Source of the DNA: Ilyonectria destructans
Taxonomy: Eukaryota; Ascomycota; Sordariomycetes; Hypocreales; Nectriaceae
Length of the DNA: 64,000 nucleotides
Assembly (NCBI GenBank): GCA_020740775.1
Contig: JAHEWK010000013.1
Coordinates: 186,001 to 250,000, forward strand
Direction: 5' to 3'
The notes beneath the pieces were generated by a model, which made no database searches, had not been told where the DNA came from, and was given only the letters and a program-made list of their open reading frames with translations. A program made the position numbers and the translations under genes. Each line of letters starts with the position of its first letter. Position 1 is the stretch's first letter. Of the stretch, positions 11,718 to 22,222 are shown piece after piece.

Positions 11718-12780
11718 ATGTCTGTCGTCGCTGTCGCTGGTGGTCTCGGTAACCTAGGGCGTCTCATCACCGAAGCGCTCTTTGAGAATGGCAAGCACGA
11801 AGTGTATGTTATCTCGCGAAGGGTAAGCTTCTCACTCGTCATTGCTTGCATGCCAGAAACATCAATTATACCAGTACACTTGATCTGATTCTATGCAGGT
11901 GCCAGAGGATTTCCCAACTCACATATCACCCTTGACAGGAAAGGAATATTTTCCTATTATCCACACCGACTACAGTTCCGAGTCTGAGATGGCTCGGCTC
12001 CTAGAAAAGCACAACATCCATACCGTCATTTGCACCCTTGCTATAGGCTTCCAAGCGGCCAGTGACTCTCAAATGGCGCTCGTCCGGGCTTCGGAACAAG
12101 CTTCCACGGTGAAGCGCTTCATCCCGTCGGAATTCAACCTCGACTATGACCTGGGGGATGACGTTCTCCCCTTCCCAGATAAGTTGTTCCACAACGTCGC
12201 CAGACGAGAGCTCGAGAAGAGCAGTCTCGAATTTACCTATATTTACCCGGGTATGTTCATGGACTACTTCGGCATGCCCCACGTCTCCACGCATCTCCGG
12301 GAGTTATACATCGTCATCGATCCCGCCAACGGCGTTGCATATGTTCCTGGCAACGGAGAGGCCAAACTAGCCATGTCGTATGCCAAGGACGTTGTTAAAT
12401 ATACAGCTCTCGCTCTTGATCTTGAGAAATGGCCCCGAGTCATGACGACGGCTTCCTGCACTATGACTCTCAACGAAATTGTCGCCCTGACGGAGAAGAA
12501 CCTGGGCCGCAAGCTGAAGGTCACGTACCAGCAGATTCCAGCGCTGCTGAAGCACGATAGTAAGACCTTGCCGGGAAACGTTGCCGTCGCGGAGAATTTC
12601 CCCGGTGGGCTGGAGAAGATCACGGCGTTGACGGCAGATCTCGAGGCTTCGATAGGGCTGGGTGCGTATGACTTTGACAAGCTGCCGGAGCATCTGAACT
12701 TGGTCGACCATTTTGCTGGGAAGACGGAGCCGCCCAAGAAGATTGAGGATATCCTTGAGATGGCGTGGAAGGGACGGTGA
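11718..12780 (+). CDS. NmrA-like / isoflavone-reductase-like protein
   Basis: Exon 1 is 11718-11822 and encodes the Rossmann start MSVVAVAGGLGNLGR, which the longer open frame downstream lacks. An intron of 76 bp (GTAAGC to GCAG) joins it in frame to exon 2 at 11899-12780. The protein continues with VICTLAIGFQAASDSQ, then RFIPSEFNLDYD and the PGMFMDYFG segment, which is the layout of the isoflavone reductase/PCBER-like branch of the NmrA family in fungi. It is expected to bind NADPH and reduce an aromatic or phenolic substrate, but the substrate is not readable. The total length is about 329 residues. It is the second NmrA-type gene within 6 kb; the two are not close copies. Confidence 0.9.
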
Positions 12781-13220
12781 ACTCGAAGATGGGAATCAAA
12801 GATGGATCTTTGGGAGGCCGTATTTAGTGGTCCATAGCGCCCTAGAAAGTGGCTGGTATCAATCAATTAGACTAAGATTTGCGACTGGCCGATGCGCCGC
12901 ATAATACCCTGCCATCACTCAGGGCTTGCTCGTCCGTGATTCACCAAATCCCGATGGGACCAAGTCTCCTCCAAGCTCTTCTAGCCGTTATTGGTGTTGT
13001 AGATGCCCAACAGGTGAATCCCGGCCACCGAGAGTGAATGTAGTCGCCCTACTACTACTATTCATGCTTATTTCTCGGAGAACCCTAGTAGTCGATGCAA
13101 AACCCAACTCTTGTAGAGTTGGGTTTTCCACCCTACGCCAGGCTGGGTCCGACAGAACGATCGCTTGCCAATTTCTCACGAGAAGCTCCAAAACACCGTG
13201 CTTGCTAGAGCCTGTCTTCA
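12781..13220. other. Intergenic with hairpin
   Basis: No gene is seen. The stretch includes the perfect hairpin at 13099-13127 and ends at the ankyrin-protein relic. Confidence 0.45.
13099..13127. repeat. Perfect 12-bp inverted repeat (hairpin)
   Basis: AAAACCCAACTC and its exact reverse complement are separated by the 5-base loop TTGTA. It lies about 320 bp after the stop of the NmrA-like gene. It could be a small transposon end, a protein-binding site or an RNA hairpin; nothing in the sequence decides. Confidence 0.8.
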
Positions 13221-13735
13221 ATGTGTCAGCTTGCGCCCAGTTGGGATGGCGTTCTCTGTGATTCTCCACCTCCTCTTGGCGTATCGTTTCGAAGGTATGC
13301 GGCAACGGCCTGGCATCAACATATCAACTCGGGCCTACCCAACAACGCGGAAACGGTCAGGCTGTCCATTGAATTTCTCAGCAGGGATAATGCTGCTTGG
13401 GATGATTGGAGAGCTTGATCGAGTCAGAGGATGCAGAACGACAGGGCAAAGAGGCCGAGACCATCCCCCCTGGCCCTCTGTACGACGCAGTAAAGGTGCA
13501 TTTAACGGACGCAGCAATTTTGATGGTCGCCGAACAAAACGTGAATGAGACCAGCAGTCTAGGAAGGTCAGCTCTTAGCATTGCCTGCGCGAAGGGGTCC
13601 GCTGAGGTGGTTGACGTATTTATGAAGAAGGGGGCGGACGTCACGGTCACAGACAACGATGGATGCATTCAGCATCAAGCACGGGCCACATTGAGGTGGC
13701 CAAGCTGCTTCTTCTTCTTCCTATATTTAACGCCG
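13221..13735 (+). pseudogene. Ankyrin-repeat (NACHT-ankyrin type) protein relic
   Basis: Three frames must be joined to read it. The frame to about 13416 has RRYAATAWHQH and TVRLSIEFL, the pre-ankyrin region of fungal NACHT-ankyrin proteins (YAAxxWxxH ... VxxLxxxFL). A shift near 13410 leads to a frame with GPLYDAVKVHL and an ankyrin repeat, GRSALSIACAKGSAEVVDVFMKKGADV. Another shift near 13670 leads to GHIEVAKLLL. Only about 150 residues of what is normally a protein of 500 to more than 1000 residues remain. The intact family acts in fungal non-self recognition or unknown signalling. The frame breaks make this a relic. Confidence 0.7.
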
Positions 13736-13989
13736 AGAGGAATGAGTATTCCCGGCCTCCCGAAGGGCATGGGGCCTGCTAGAGACTACCTATACTACTT
13801 TCTAGTGATTACATAAAGTTAGAAAATTATTCTAAGGATATTCTGTATCTTAAGCTTGATGGCAACTAGTGTTTCTCTTGTTGTTCCCGTGGCCCTGCTG
13901 GTTGGGCTTGTGTACGATCTTGGGTTCTTGTAAAGCTGCTGGACCTAGGGCTAGCTAGCGAGCTGTCTGCTTAGGCCTTATAATAGTAT

Positions 13990-14515
13990 AATAAAGCACA
14001 GAGAGTAGAGCCTAGTCGGCTTCCTCGTTGCCCTCGATGCCTTCGTATCCTGGTGCCCTTCGTACGTTGACCGCAGCTATCTATGCGATCTCCTGGAACT
14101 CTAGGAAAGCGTCCTGCGAGCTGATAGGTGCCATGCCAAGGAGTCCGGCGATGACGGACGTATTATCGATGCAGACGTGTATCTGTGTTCCTGCGTTTAT
14201 CCAGTAGGCCTCCCCGAAGGCCCTCCTTGCTCTTTCGGCCTCGCCATCGAAGACCTCTGCTATTTCTAAACGTCCTTTGCTTTGTGTACTCTTTCTTCCC
14301 TCTCGATAGATGGCAAAGCCCCATCCGACTACTCCTTTGTCGTCTTACGAGCCGTCTGAGAAGGCTACCAGATAGGTGTCTGGCAAATTGCGCTGCCATC
14401 GTTTCAAATTCCTAGCCGCCTCCTTCTTGTTCTCGCCGTTGTTCGCTAGGCTCCTTGCTATTAGGTCCTTTCCTGGGATGTATCTGAGTGGCGGGAAGTC
14501 TTCTAGTAGCATGTT
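13990..14515 (-). mobile_element. Tad1-like LINE relic, RNase H region
   Basis: Read on the minus strand from 14515 downwards, one frame gives YIPGKDLIARSLANN, then the RNase H active-site strand VAFSDGS, then AEVFDGEAE (second acidic residue), CIDNTSVIAGLLG (third Asp), and a degraded WVPGHxGIEGNEEAD box that reads RRAPGYEGIEGNEEAD. Stops interrupt the frame after SDGS, within the helix following FLEFQEIA, and after NEEAD. The His-to-Tyr change and new TAG/TAA stops are the C-to-T type expected from RIP. No reverse transcriptase is present, so it is a 5'-truncated, inactive fragment. Confidence 0.8.
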
Positions 14516-14952
14516 AGCCCGTTGGAGTTAGGTCTAGGGTGGTTTGGATCCAGTAAACAACGAGAAGAAGGATGTCAAGGCCCCCACTCACCGGAAGCCC
14601 ATAGCATCCGAACCTCCGGAAGCAATCGTTTTACTGGATCGGATGTTCGGGTGGTGTTGAATTCATTCGGAAGATGGCTTGGCCGGCATCTGCGGAGGAA
14701 ATGGATCTGGGTGAAGCGGAAGACATTTCCCTCCCTGACAACTATCTTAAACCTTAGTTTAGGAGTTCCCGTCACAACGCCACCATGGTGCTAGCTTCAA
14801 CTAGTATATAAGGGCAAATGTAGTGTCACCTATCATATTCCAACTTTGCAACTATTCCAACCCTCAAGCTCCAAAACATCTAAGCGAAACCTCCGGGAAA
14901 GCCAGCCCTATCAAAGACCTTGTGCTAGGCTGAGCGCCTTTGAAGAGCAGCA
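14516..14952 (+). promoter_or_regulatory. Promoter region of the PEP-mutase-like gene
   Basis: A TATA box (TATATAA at 14805-14811) lies 142 bp before the ATG at 14953, followed by a pyrimidine-rich leader (TTCCAACTTTGCAACTATTCC) typical of fungal start-site regions. The upstream half contains no gene. Confidence 0.6.
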
Positions 14953-15936
14953 ATGGCTACGACGCAGAAGAGAACAACTCGGTTGAAGGCCCTCTTCCAA
15001 TCACCAAAGACTGTCCTGATGCCGTTCGGAATCCTCCCAATTCATGCGCAGATGGCAGAGCGGGCAGGCTTCGAGGCCTTTGAAGTCTCTGGGGGAATGA
15101 CATCTTGGTGGGTCGCCGGAGCTTCTGATGTTGGACTCATGACCATGACCGAGGTCGTCGCCCATGCCAAAAGCGTCGCCGACTCTGTCGACATTCCGGT
15201 TTACTGCGACGCGGATACGGGTTACGGAGGGGGGCCTGCTAACATTCGCCGGACCGTGCACGAGTTCATCAAAGCTGGTGTCGCGGGTATTCATATCGAA
15301 GACCAGAAGGAACCCAAAAAGGCTGGTGCGCAGACGGGCATTAAAATGGTCTCCGATGAAGAGGCCATCGGACGTTTCAATGCTGCTGTCGACGCACGCG
15401 ACGAGCTGGACCCAGACTTTGTGATAGTCGCACGCACCGATGGGTACGGCGCGGCTGGCGGGAGCCTCGATGAGGCCATTCGCAGGGGGCGGCTGTACCG
15501 AGAGAAGACGGGTGTAGATGTCATATTTTACGAGGGTCTTCATACCTGGGACCAGGTTGCACGCGTGCTTGCCGAGACACCTGGTCCGGCGTATGCCATC
15601 CCACATCCCTCGATATCAGCCCGGCCATCAATGGATCAACTATCTGCGATGGGACAATCCATCGACATTTTACCGTTTATTCTGCCCGGTGTGCAGGAGA
15701 TATGGAACCTTCTTCTCGAAGTCAAAGAGTCGGGCAGCTACCAGCCAATGGATGCATACATCGCCAAGCTCAACCGCCATCGGGGGACCCCCCGCGACAT
15801 TGGTTGGGGGGACAAGTTCGTCAAACCCAGCTATGCTACGGTGCGAGAGATGGAAGAAAAGTATCTGCCTGCTGACATGCAACGCGATTATGTCAACAAT
15901 GTCAATGTGGAGGATGGTGTCAAGGACAAGTCATAG
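14953..15936 (+). CDS. Isocitrate lyase / PEP mutase family enzyme, atypical active site
   Basis: A single exon encodes 327 residues of the ICL/PEP-mutase TIM barrel. The Mg-binding motif DADTGYG lies at residues 86-92, IEDQ at 115-118, and VIVARTDG at about 157-164. The catalytic loop, which in lyases of this family carries KKCGH, reads KKAGA at 122-126, so the general-acid Cys is absent. A C-C lyase such as methylisocitrate lyase therefore seems unlikely; a hydrolase, a phosphonomutase-like or another C-C/P-C chemistry on a 2-keto acid enolate is possible. There is no intron and the codon use is GC-rich, like the oxygenase and SDR genes at 20-25 kb. It lies in the same block as the regulator at 16588. 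Confidence 0.88.
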   Translation: MATTQKRTTRLKALFQSPKTVLMPFGILPIHAQMAERAGFEAFEVSGGMTSWWVAGASDVGLMTMTEVVAHAKSVADSVDIPVYCDADTGYGGGPANIRRTVHEFIKAGVAGIHIEDQKEPKKAGAQTGIKMVSDEEAIGRFNAAVDARDELDPDFVIVARTDGYGAAGGSLDEAIRRGRLYREKTGVDVIFYEGLHTWDQVARVLAETPGPAYAIPHPSISARPSMDQLSAMGQSIDILPFILPGVQEIWNLLLEVKESGSYQPMDAYIAKLNRHRGTPRDIGWGDKFVKPSYATVREMEEKYLPADMQRDYVNNVNVEDGVKDKS

Positions 15937-16049
15937 AGGTCTAGACTATCAAATCAGTAGTATCGATGATATACCTAATTTATTGGAATCGTTTCGATTG
16001 TGTTGGCCTGAACTTAGTATGGTGGGGTGGAGTGATTGTCTCAGTGTAA

Positions 16050-16199
16050 TACCGTATCGACTCGGTAAATTGGCCCTGAATCCTTCCCCCACTTATTGCC
16101 TTCGAGCTTTTGTATACCCGACGATTTAGGAAATCTAAGCGTCACATAGCTTAGCTTTGCTCCATAAAAACAGGGCCAATTTATCGAGTCGATACGGTA
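16050..16199. mobile_element. MITE-like element with TA-flanked terminal inverted repeats
   Basis: The two ends are inverted copies of 29 bases (16050-16078 and 16171-16199) differing at one position; they begin TACCGTATCGACTC. Leaving out the outer TA on each side gives 27-bp terminal inverted repeats flanked by a TA dinucleotide, which is the target-site duplication of Tc1/mariner-type elements including fungal Fot1. The about 90-bp interior has no coding capacity. It is therefore a non-autonomous element that would need a transposase from elsewhere. Confidence 0.8.
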
Positions 16200-16243
16200 G
16201 TCCGGGGCCGGGTGCTATTCGAGTCCGGGCCTCCGACCCAGTC
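16200..16243. repeat. CGG-rich segment, copy A (see 25128)
   Basis: This 44-bp segment, directly beside the MITE, matches the segment at 25128-25169 along its length with a few changes. Both share the words CCGGGTGCT, GTCCGG and CCGACCCA. CGG/CCG triplets are typical half-sites of Zn2Cys6 regulators. It lies about 350 bp upstream of the regulator gene at 16588. Confidence 0.65.
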
Positions 16244-16587
16244 AGATCAATGGAAACGCCACCAGACAAACTCGGTCAACTGCCACTAGTCGCCCTCTCA
16301 AAATGCATTTGCGACTAATAGGGATAATATGGAGGCACTACTCCGTACGGTAGTCTCCGATTCGTTTCCTGGGAAAGCCCGAGCGGGCCCTGCCTGTTAC
16401 GTAACTTGATCACGATGTCTTTTGCGGGGAAGGAGCGTTAGGGGGGGAAACTGGGGGTAGTCAAGGCTGTGCTTTCGGGGGCAGCGGATGATCAATCTTG
16501 AGTAGTATTCACAGTCATAGATTTCCTTCTTCCACTCCGACAGCACTTTGAACCATCCTTTCCACCGCCATCAACTATCAACACAGG

Positions 16588-19235
16588 ATGACCGGCCAAA
16601 CACAAGGCGCCAAATGCGTGCTCGCTTGCAACTACTGTCGCGTGAAAAAGGCAAAGTGTAACGTTCCCAGCCCCAAGTGTCGGTGCGGACTGATGGCTGA
16701 ACTCAAGCAGGCAGCGGTACTAAACCTTGCACTTACTGTCTAGATCACAACGAAGAGTGCTGGTATCCTGCTCCTCCGCCACGGACTCGGAAGCGGAAGG
16801 GTCGAAACGAAGCACTTGATGAGCGGTTTGCCCGTCTCGAAGCCCTCATCCGCACGTCTAGATCTCCCAATCAGGATAGAAATGCGCTGCAAATCTCGCC
16901 GCGCCTGCCTTCAGCTTCGAGCCACGCCGATGATACAGCGCCTCTGAGCACTTCCGAGTCCCCGGCCACAGGCCAACATGCACAAAGCAAACGCCGGTGC
17001 ACAAGCTCTCCAGAAACTGCCCCTGGCGATTTGCTGCTCAGCATCCCTGCTGCTTGCTTCACAGGATCATCGGATGTCACCCAAGGAGCGTTTCTCCAAG
17101 AGCACCGTCATTCTGACAGTGGCAACCCAACTCCGGCTAGCTCTATGCCCTCTGATGAATCGTACAATGCCCGACAAGCACCGGTTTCACTGCCAACTAC
17201 CATTAGCCCGGAAGCATGCACAGGCTCGGGAATCAGAGTAAGTCAAGAGCAGCCCCGTAGAGTCCCTCTCAATCTAATGTATTTATACAGGATGTCGGGG
17301 AAATTGAAGGTTGTCTAATCCCTACTCGATGAAGAATTCTCGAATTGACTCGAGCTATAGGGCCAGCGTCATATCTCTCGATATGTTCGGAGCCTGCAGT
17401 AGATTGGGTCTCAGACTACATCGGCGTGCCAGACTTTGCAGCCATGGCAAGACGGCTCACGATAGAGGTGATGGGTAATGACAAGCAGCGAACAGCGCAC
17501 CCACAGAGAGCACCTGAACCCGACTTCACGACGGCATGGCTGTGGACGACGGGTATGTCGAAAAGCAAATCTAAAACTAGGCGAGACTTTATTAATCCTG
17601 TTTATAGCCTACTTCGAAGGAGGGTGGGATGCTACTTTTGAAATCATTGATCGCCCTGCGTTCGAGCAACGACTTCGGGCTCAATTCGAAAGCCAAGAAT
17701 TTGACATTGGTCAAGATCCTGCTTGGTATGCGTTGCGAAATACCGTCTACGCAGCGGGATATCGAAACATGGTATCAGACGGTGCCTACCCATCAGCTTT
17801 CATCAAGGCCCGCACTCAAGCTTGGCGATACTTTGAAAACTCGCTGTCGGTACACACAGAACTGATATACGGTCGAAGTGGCATTGCGTCCATTCAAGCA
17901 CTAGCGGCCATGGTAAGCGCTGGCCCCTGACCTGGTAGCCTTAGTACTCTAACGGTTCTTGTTGCTGCAGGCCTTTTTCGCCGAAGGACTGGGGAGCCCT
18001 TCTATGGAATATATGCTTCTTACCAATGCAATACATCTGGCACAATCCCAAGGCTTACACCTGCAGGCCAAGAAGTCCTGGAAACTTCGACCTGAGGAAG
18101 TTTCCACGCGCAATGCCCTTTGGTGGCGTCTCTACACATACGACAAGCTCTTGGCTTCTCGCTCAGGCCGACCAAGTGTACTCAATCTGTGAACGAGATG
18201 GATGAAACACTGGCTGACTCTGTTAGGTTATTGATGACGATGACATCAGTTGCCCGTCACCCACTGTGGGAATCGGAGGCAGCGATACCAAGGGATATCT
18301 TTCTCGAATAGTTGTCAAGAACGCTCAGATCTCTTCACTCATATTGAAGCGCTTATGGTCGGTTAAAGCCATGAGACAAACTCTGGAAGAGGTTCTGGCA
18401 GTTGTCCAGGATCTGGACCAACAACTTCGAGAGTGGCATAGTTCCCTCGCACCAATTTATAGGAACAGTCCACCTTACAGGCCCACGAACCTTCCCCCTG
18501 GAGTACACCACTATAACATTGTCTTCATCTGTTTCATCTACAACAGCTGCTTAATTGCGATGCACAGTCTATTCAGCTACCCTTGGGGTCGACCAGGTAG
18601 CGGAGCCAGCCAGGATCCTCGGATACTCGCACAAAAACAGAGAAGCAGCGACATAGTCGCCTCTGCGGCTAGAGAAATAATCATGGCTGTCCAAGACGTG
18701 AGAATCTCAGCATCGTCGCCAGTATGGTGGGTGATACACACCAAACTTGTGTGGATCAAACATGAACATTAATACTCATTCGTCTAGGTTGACTTTTTAC
18801 TTTCCCCTTCTCGGTTTAATCAATCTATTCCTCCACGTGATTCAGAATCCTCGTCTGCCTACTGCAGACTCGGATATTGCTCTGATGGACGCAATAGCTG
18901 GTCATTTTAGTTATCTGGAGTATGCGAGTGCATCGCAGCTTGGCACACATTTCCCCCAGAAGATGGTGCCGTACGCAAGGGAAGCTGTCAAGCGAGCTTG
19001 GAGAGCTCCAACACCCCAGTGTGCTCAACAGCCAACCACAATCATGGCTGAGCTCCTTGGCCCTGGATTAACAGAGCTTTACACGGATTTCCCCCTTTCT
19101 GAGGTAAGTGATACTATACGAGCGCTTCGCGGCTACATAATTAATCGTGTCCAGTGTGTGACTTCAGAGTTGCCCGAATTTACATACGACAACTGGCCTA
19201 CTTTTATTTCCGACTTGGCCGAGACGCTTCTGTGA
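16588..19235 (+). CDS. Zn2Cys6 fungal transcription factor with fungal_trans domain
   Basis: Exon 1 begins MTGQTQGAKC and holds the first half of the zinc cluster (ACNYCRVKKAKC). A very short intron (donor at 16677 or 16683, acceptor at 16714; both keep the frame) precedes the second half, CTYCLDHNEEC, then PRTRKRKGR, which fits a nuclear signal. Further introns are needed near 17240-17290, 17550-17610, 17910-17970, 18170-18230 and 18725-18787. The body carries the middle homology region: IIDRPAFEQRL, then TNAIHLAQSQGLHL and NALWWRLYTYDKLLASRSGRPS, which is the conserved R-W-R-x-x-x-x-D-R-x-x-x-x-x-GRP block. The C-terminal end at 19235 is less certain. It lies between the PEP-mutase-like gene and the two-component oxygenase and is the natural candidate regulator of that block. 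Confidence 0.85.
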
Positions 19236-20093
19236 TCCCAATGAGTGTCTGACGTAGAGAGCTAGCATTTTCTCGAGTACTGGAGTTCCTGAAGTGGGCA
19301 TACTGGGTCAACTAGTCGATGAGGCTTGGTCCACCCCCTGGAAGCAAAGACTACGTTCTCAATCACTAATTCTCAAAAAAAAGTACAAGGAAGAAGAAAA
19401 ATCGAGGTCGTTGTGATATATGATAAAGAAAAACGGCAGATCAAGTCTTTTTTAGTCTTGAGAAGTGTGACGCTTTCGACATCCATTGCACGAGTTCAGT
19501 TAACTAGATATAAGGGAGAAAGTTCTGTTCATTGGATTTAATGAAGCTGTATATTTGTACAAACGTCGTAGTAGTGTGGTACTTAGGCATTCTTATACTA
19601 CATGGAACAATCTTTATGGTCTGTGTAGGAATTATAGCTCGGTCAACTTGAGTTTTGGGCCTACAGTCAACCGCACGTATGCTCTCACAGCATACCGTTG
19701 ATGGGGTCCGTGTGTCAGACCCCATGTTCATCAGGCGTCCACCTGTATCTAGGTGTACACATACACATCGCAAATACAGCGATATTGCTACCATTGATGC
19801 TTGGTATCAGTTTCTTTGGGTCACATGAAGGGTGAAAGGTCTGGCATAATGCTCGTAGTGTCAAAACTCCATGTTCAAGTGTCAATAATGAAGCTATCAC
19901 TACTCTCGATACGGACTTGGTCGCTGCCCTTCCTTCCTTCTTTCCGGTCCCAAAGAGCCTCCATTATCCCTTGTGTCTATAGGATCCCAAAATTGCCTCA
20001 CGATCAGGGCTCGGCCGTCGTGATCTAGCCGATCTCTGGGTGAAACCTAGACGATGCTTGTGACACCGGCCCTCAGTGACAGTTCAAAGAAAA
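19236..20093. other. Intergenic between convergent genes
   Basis: Only short frames without motifs are present. The region separates the convergent ends of the regulator and of the LLM oxygenase. Confidence 0.45.
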
Positions 20094-21506
20094 CTACCCG
20101 CTAACGCCATCCGTGTCGTTCTTAAAATGGAAGCGATACTTGTACGCCGGATGGCGTTCGTTGATGTAACGGTCGGTTCCTGGGAAGAGCTTCTCCCGTA
20201 GTGTTCCGGGACGGTATTCCGTTTGCATCAGCCCCCGCTTCTTCAACTCGGGTGCCAGCAGCTTGGAGAAGTCTTGGAAGGTTCCCGGCATGACCATCGA
20301 CATGATGTTGAAACCAGTAACGCCCACGTCGCGATACTGCTCCATCTTATCGGCGATCGTCTGGGGACTGCCAACGAGGCGATAGTTCTTGGCAGAGATA
20401 TTGATCTGGTCGCGCACCACCGCCTTACGGCCCTTGATGGTAGCCATGGTCATTTCGAACGCGCCTTTCATACCCGGCGCAATGCCGATAAGCTCTTCGA
20501 GCGGCATTTCCGGGTCATACTTAGACAGGTCGAGGCCGGTCCCGCCGGCGAACATCAGCGAGTGCGCCTCGTCGCTGAAGTAGGACTCGAACTCGGCTTC
20601 CTTGCGCAGGGCGTCCTCGTCAGTCTCGCCGACGACGAGGGTGGTGCCCTCGAGGAAGTGGATGTCTTCCTCACGTCGACCGGCTGCAAGCGCCTCTTTC
20701 TTGATTGCGGCGATCTTCTTTGCCGCCGACTCGGGTGAGCCAGAGATGATGAAGGCGCCCTCTGCCTGCTGACCGGCGAAAGCAACGCCGGGCCCCGAGG
20801 CTCCGGCCTGGAAGATTACAGGCACACGTTGCGGCGAAGGTTCCACGAGATGCGGGCCTTCGACAGAATAGTGCTCGCCGCGATGGTTGATCTTATGGAC
20901 CTTCTCGGGGTCGGAATAGACGTAGTTCTCGCGGTCCATGACAACGGCACCGGGATCCCAAGAGCCTTCCCATAGCTTGTAGGTCACATCGGCGTATTCC
21001 GCGGCCAAGGCGTATCGTGTGTCATGGTCCATGATATCCGAACGTCCCATGCTCCTGGCGCCATTTCTCGAACCGCCGGTCACGATGTTCCAGCCGACCC
21101 GTCCTTCGGTAAGATGGTCGAGCGTCGAGATGGTGCGGGCGAAGGAGAAAGGGTGGCTCTGAAGCACAGAGTTGGTGTACATCAATCCAATCTCTTTGGT
21201 GGCAGCTGCCATGGCGGAGATCAGCACCGATGGATCGCTAATCGGGAATTGGACCGCCAGGCGAGGTATCTTCCCCCAATCGCCGCCCTGAGCCTCGTGA
21301 AGCCCAAACACGTCGGCGAAGAAGATGCCGTCGACCTTGGTCTCTTCGGCGAGCTTGGCCATATCAACCCAGAAATCAAGTTTGTTGTAGTCTGAGTTGC
21401 GGGACCCCGGTATTCGCCATGTGCCGTGCGTCAAGTGCGAAGGCGTGTTCATGGCGAAATAATTGAAGACCAGAGGGCGTTTCATCTTGTTCTCTTGGGG
21501 AGCCAT
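20094..21506 (-). CDS. LLM-class FMN-dependent monooxygenase (NtaA/SnaA/DszA type)
   Basis: The start is taken at 21506 (MAPQENKMKRPLVFN), since the 39 residues upstream in frame are not family-like. The 470-residue protein has the hallmarks of the nitrilotriacetate/dibenzothiophene-sulfone monooxygenase group: an N-terminal strand with FNYFAMNTPSHLTHGTWR, FFADVFGLHE, GWNIVTGG (FMN phosphate-binding region), HRGEHYSVEGPH, and the QAGASGPGVAFA segment followed by ADAIF-like sequence (AEGAFIISG). Such enzymes use FMNH2 supplied by a separate reductase to oxidise N- or S-containing or chelator-type substrates. The flavin reductase gene is 0.7 kb away, transcribed in the opposite direction. No intron is seen and the gene is GC-rich; a bacterial origin is possible but not shown. 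Confidence 0.93.
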   Translation of the reverse strand: MAPQENKMKRPLVFNYFAMNTPSHLTHGTWRIPGSRNSDYNKLDFWVDMAKLAEETKVDGIFFADVFGLHEAQGGDWGKIPRLAVQFPISDPSVLISAMAAATKEIGLMYTNSVLQSHPFSFARTISTLDHLTEGRVGWNIVTGGSRNGARSMGRSDIMDHDTRYALAAEYADVTYKLWEGSWDPGAVVMDRENYVYSDPEKVHKINHRGEHYSVEGPHLVEPSPQRVPVIFQAGASGPGVAFAGQQAEGAFIISGSPESAAKKIAAIKKEALAAGRREEDIHFLEGTTLVVGETDEDALRKEAEFESYFSDEAHSLMFAGGTGLDLSKYDPEMPLEELIGIAPGMKGAFEMTMATIKGRKAVVRDQINISAKNYRLVGSPQTIADKMEQYRDVGVTGFNIMSMVMPGTFQDFSKLLAPELKKRGLMQTEYRPGTLREKLFPGTDRYINERHPAYKYRFHFKNDTDGVSG

Positions 21507-22222
21507 GGTGGATAACAATGGTGAATGTTTTAGTGCTGATCTGATAATGGACAGTTGATTGTTGTTAGGATCTTGTTCGAATAGTGATTTTGCGGATGAA
21601 TATATAGCAAACAACTTGGGCACAGTTTGAGGGAAAACCGGGGGGACGCTATCGCAAACTGCTCGGAGAAGGACCTTTCATCATTCGGAGACGACAGCAT
21701 CCGGGCTGGTCAGGTCCTGCTAAGGGTGTCTTTGTTTGTTGCTATCTCACAATTGCCCTGACTTCTCATGTCCGCTTCTCAAATCGACTTATTCACCACA
21801 CTTAGCTATTCTGGTCGCGCCTATTGGGTGTCAGCCGGAGGCCGAGTTTAGACCCGCCCCCGTTAGATTAATGCCGGAGCCCGGAGCACTTCGGGGCTCC
21901 GAGCATTACAAAAGCCCGGTGGGACTACGGTGGCCTCCGACTGGTCGAATAGGTCCTCGGAGTGAGACATCCATATTGACTTCCTGTTCTTGGGTGTTTT
22001 GTTTCCTTGGAGGACTAGGACGTTTTAGCGCCGACTACCAAGTACAGAGCGAGACAATCAACGCCTCAGCGAAAGGCGACATTCCGGACGCTCTCTTCAA
22101 AGGTGAAAATCCATCCTTGTGGCTAAAGTTATAAGAGCAACTAGTCATCTCCCGTAGATCCATCCCACTTCACATCCTGCACGAGCACCTCCACACTTGA
22201 CTCTATCCATCGTCAACTCAGC
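21507..22222. promoter_or_regulatory. Divergent promoter of the oxygenase and flavin reductase
   Basis: About 0.7 kb separates the two starts. The middle contains many CGG and CCG triplets and an imperfect palindrome at 21872-21897 where CGGAGCCC is followed after a short loop by GGGCTCCG. Such sites suit a Zn2Cys6 regulator controlling both genes together. The binding itself is inferred. A small open frame at 21736-22134 has no motif and is not called. Confidence 0.55.

Larger units (their letters stand above)
15937..16587. other. Intergenic with MITE and CGG-rich repeat
   Basis: This holds the 150-bp inverted-repeat element at 16050-16199, the CGG-rich segment at 16200-16243 that recurs at 25128, and the promoter of the regulator at 16588. 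No gene is seen. Confidence 0.6.

Noticed and set aside
20223..21395. Plus-strand open frames inside the LLM oxygenase region
   Set aside because: They are antisense to a clearly coding, motif-rich gene and have no motif of their own.
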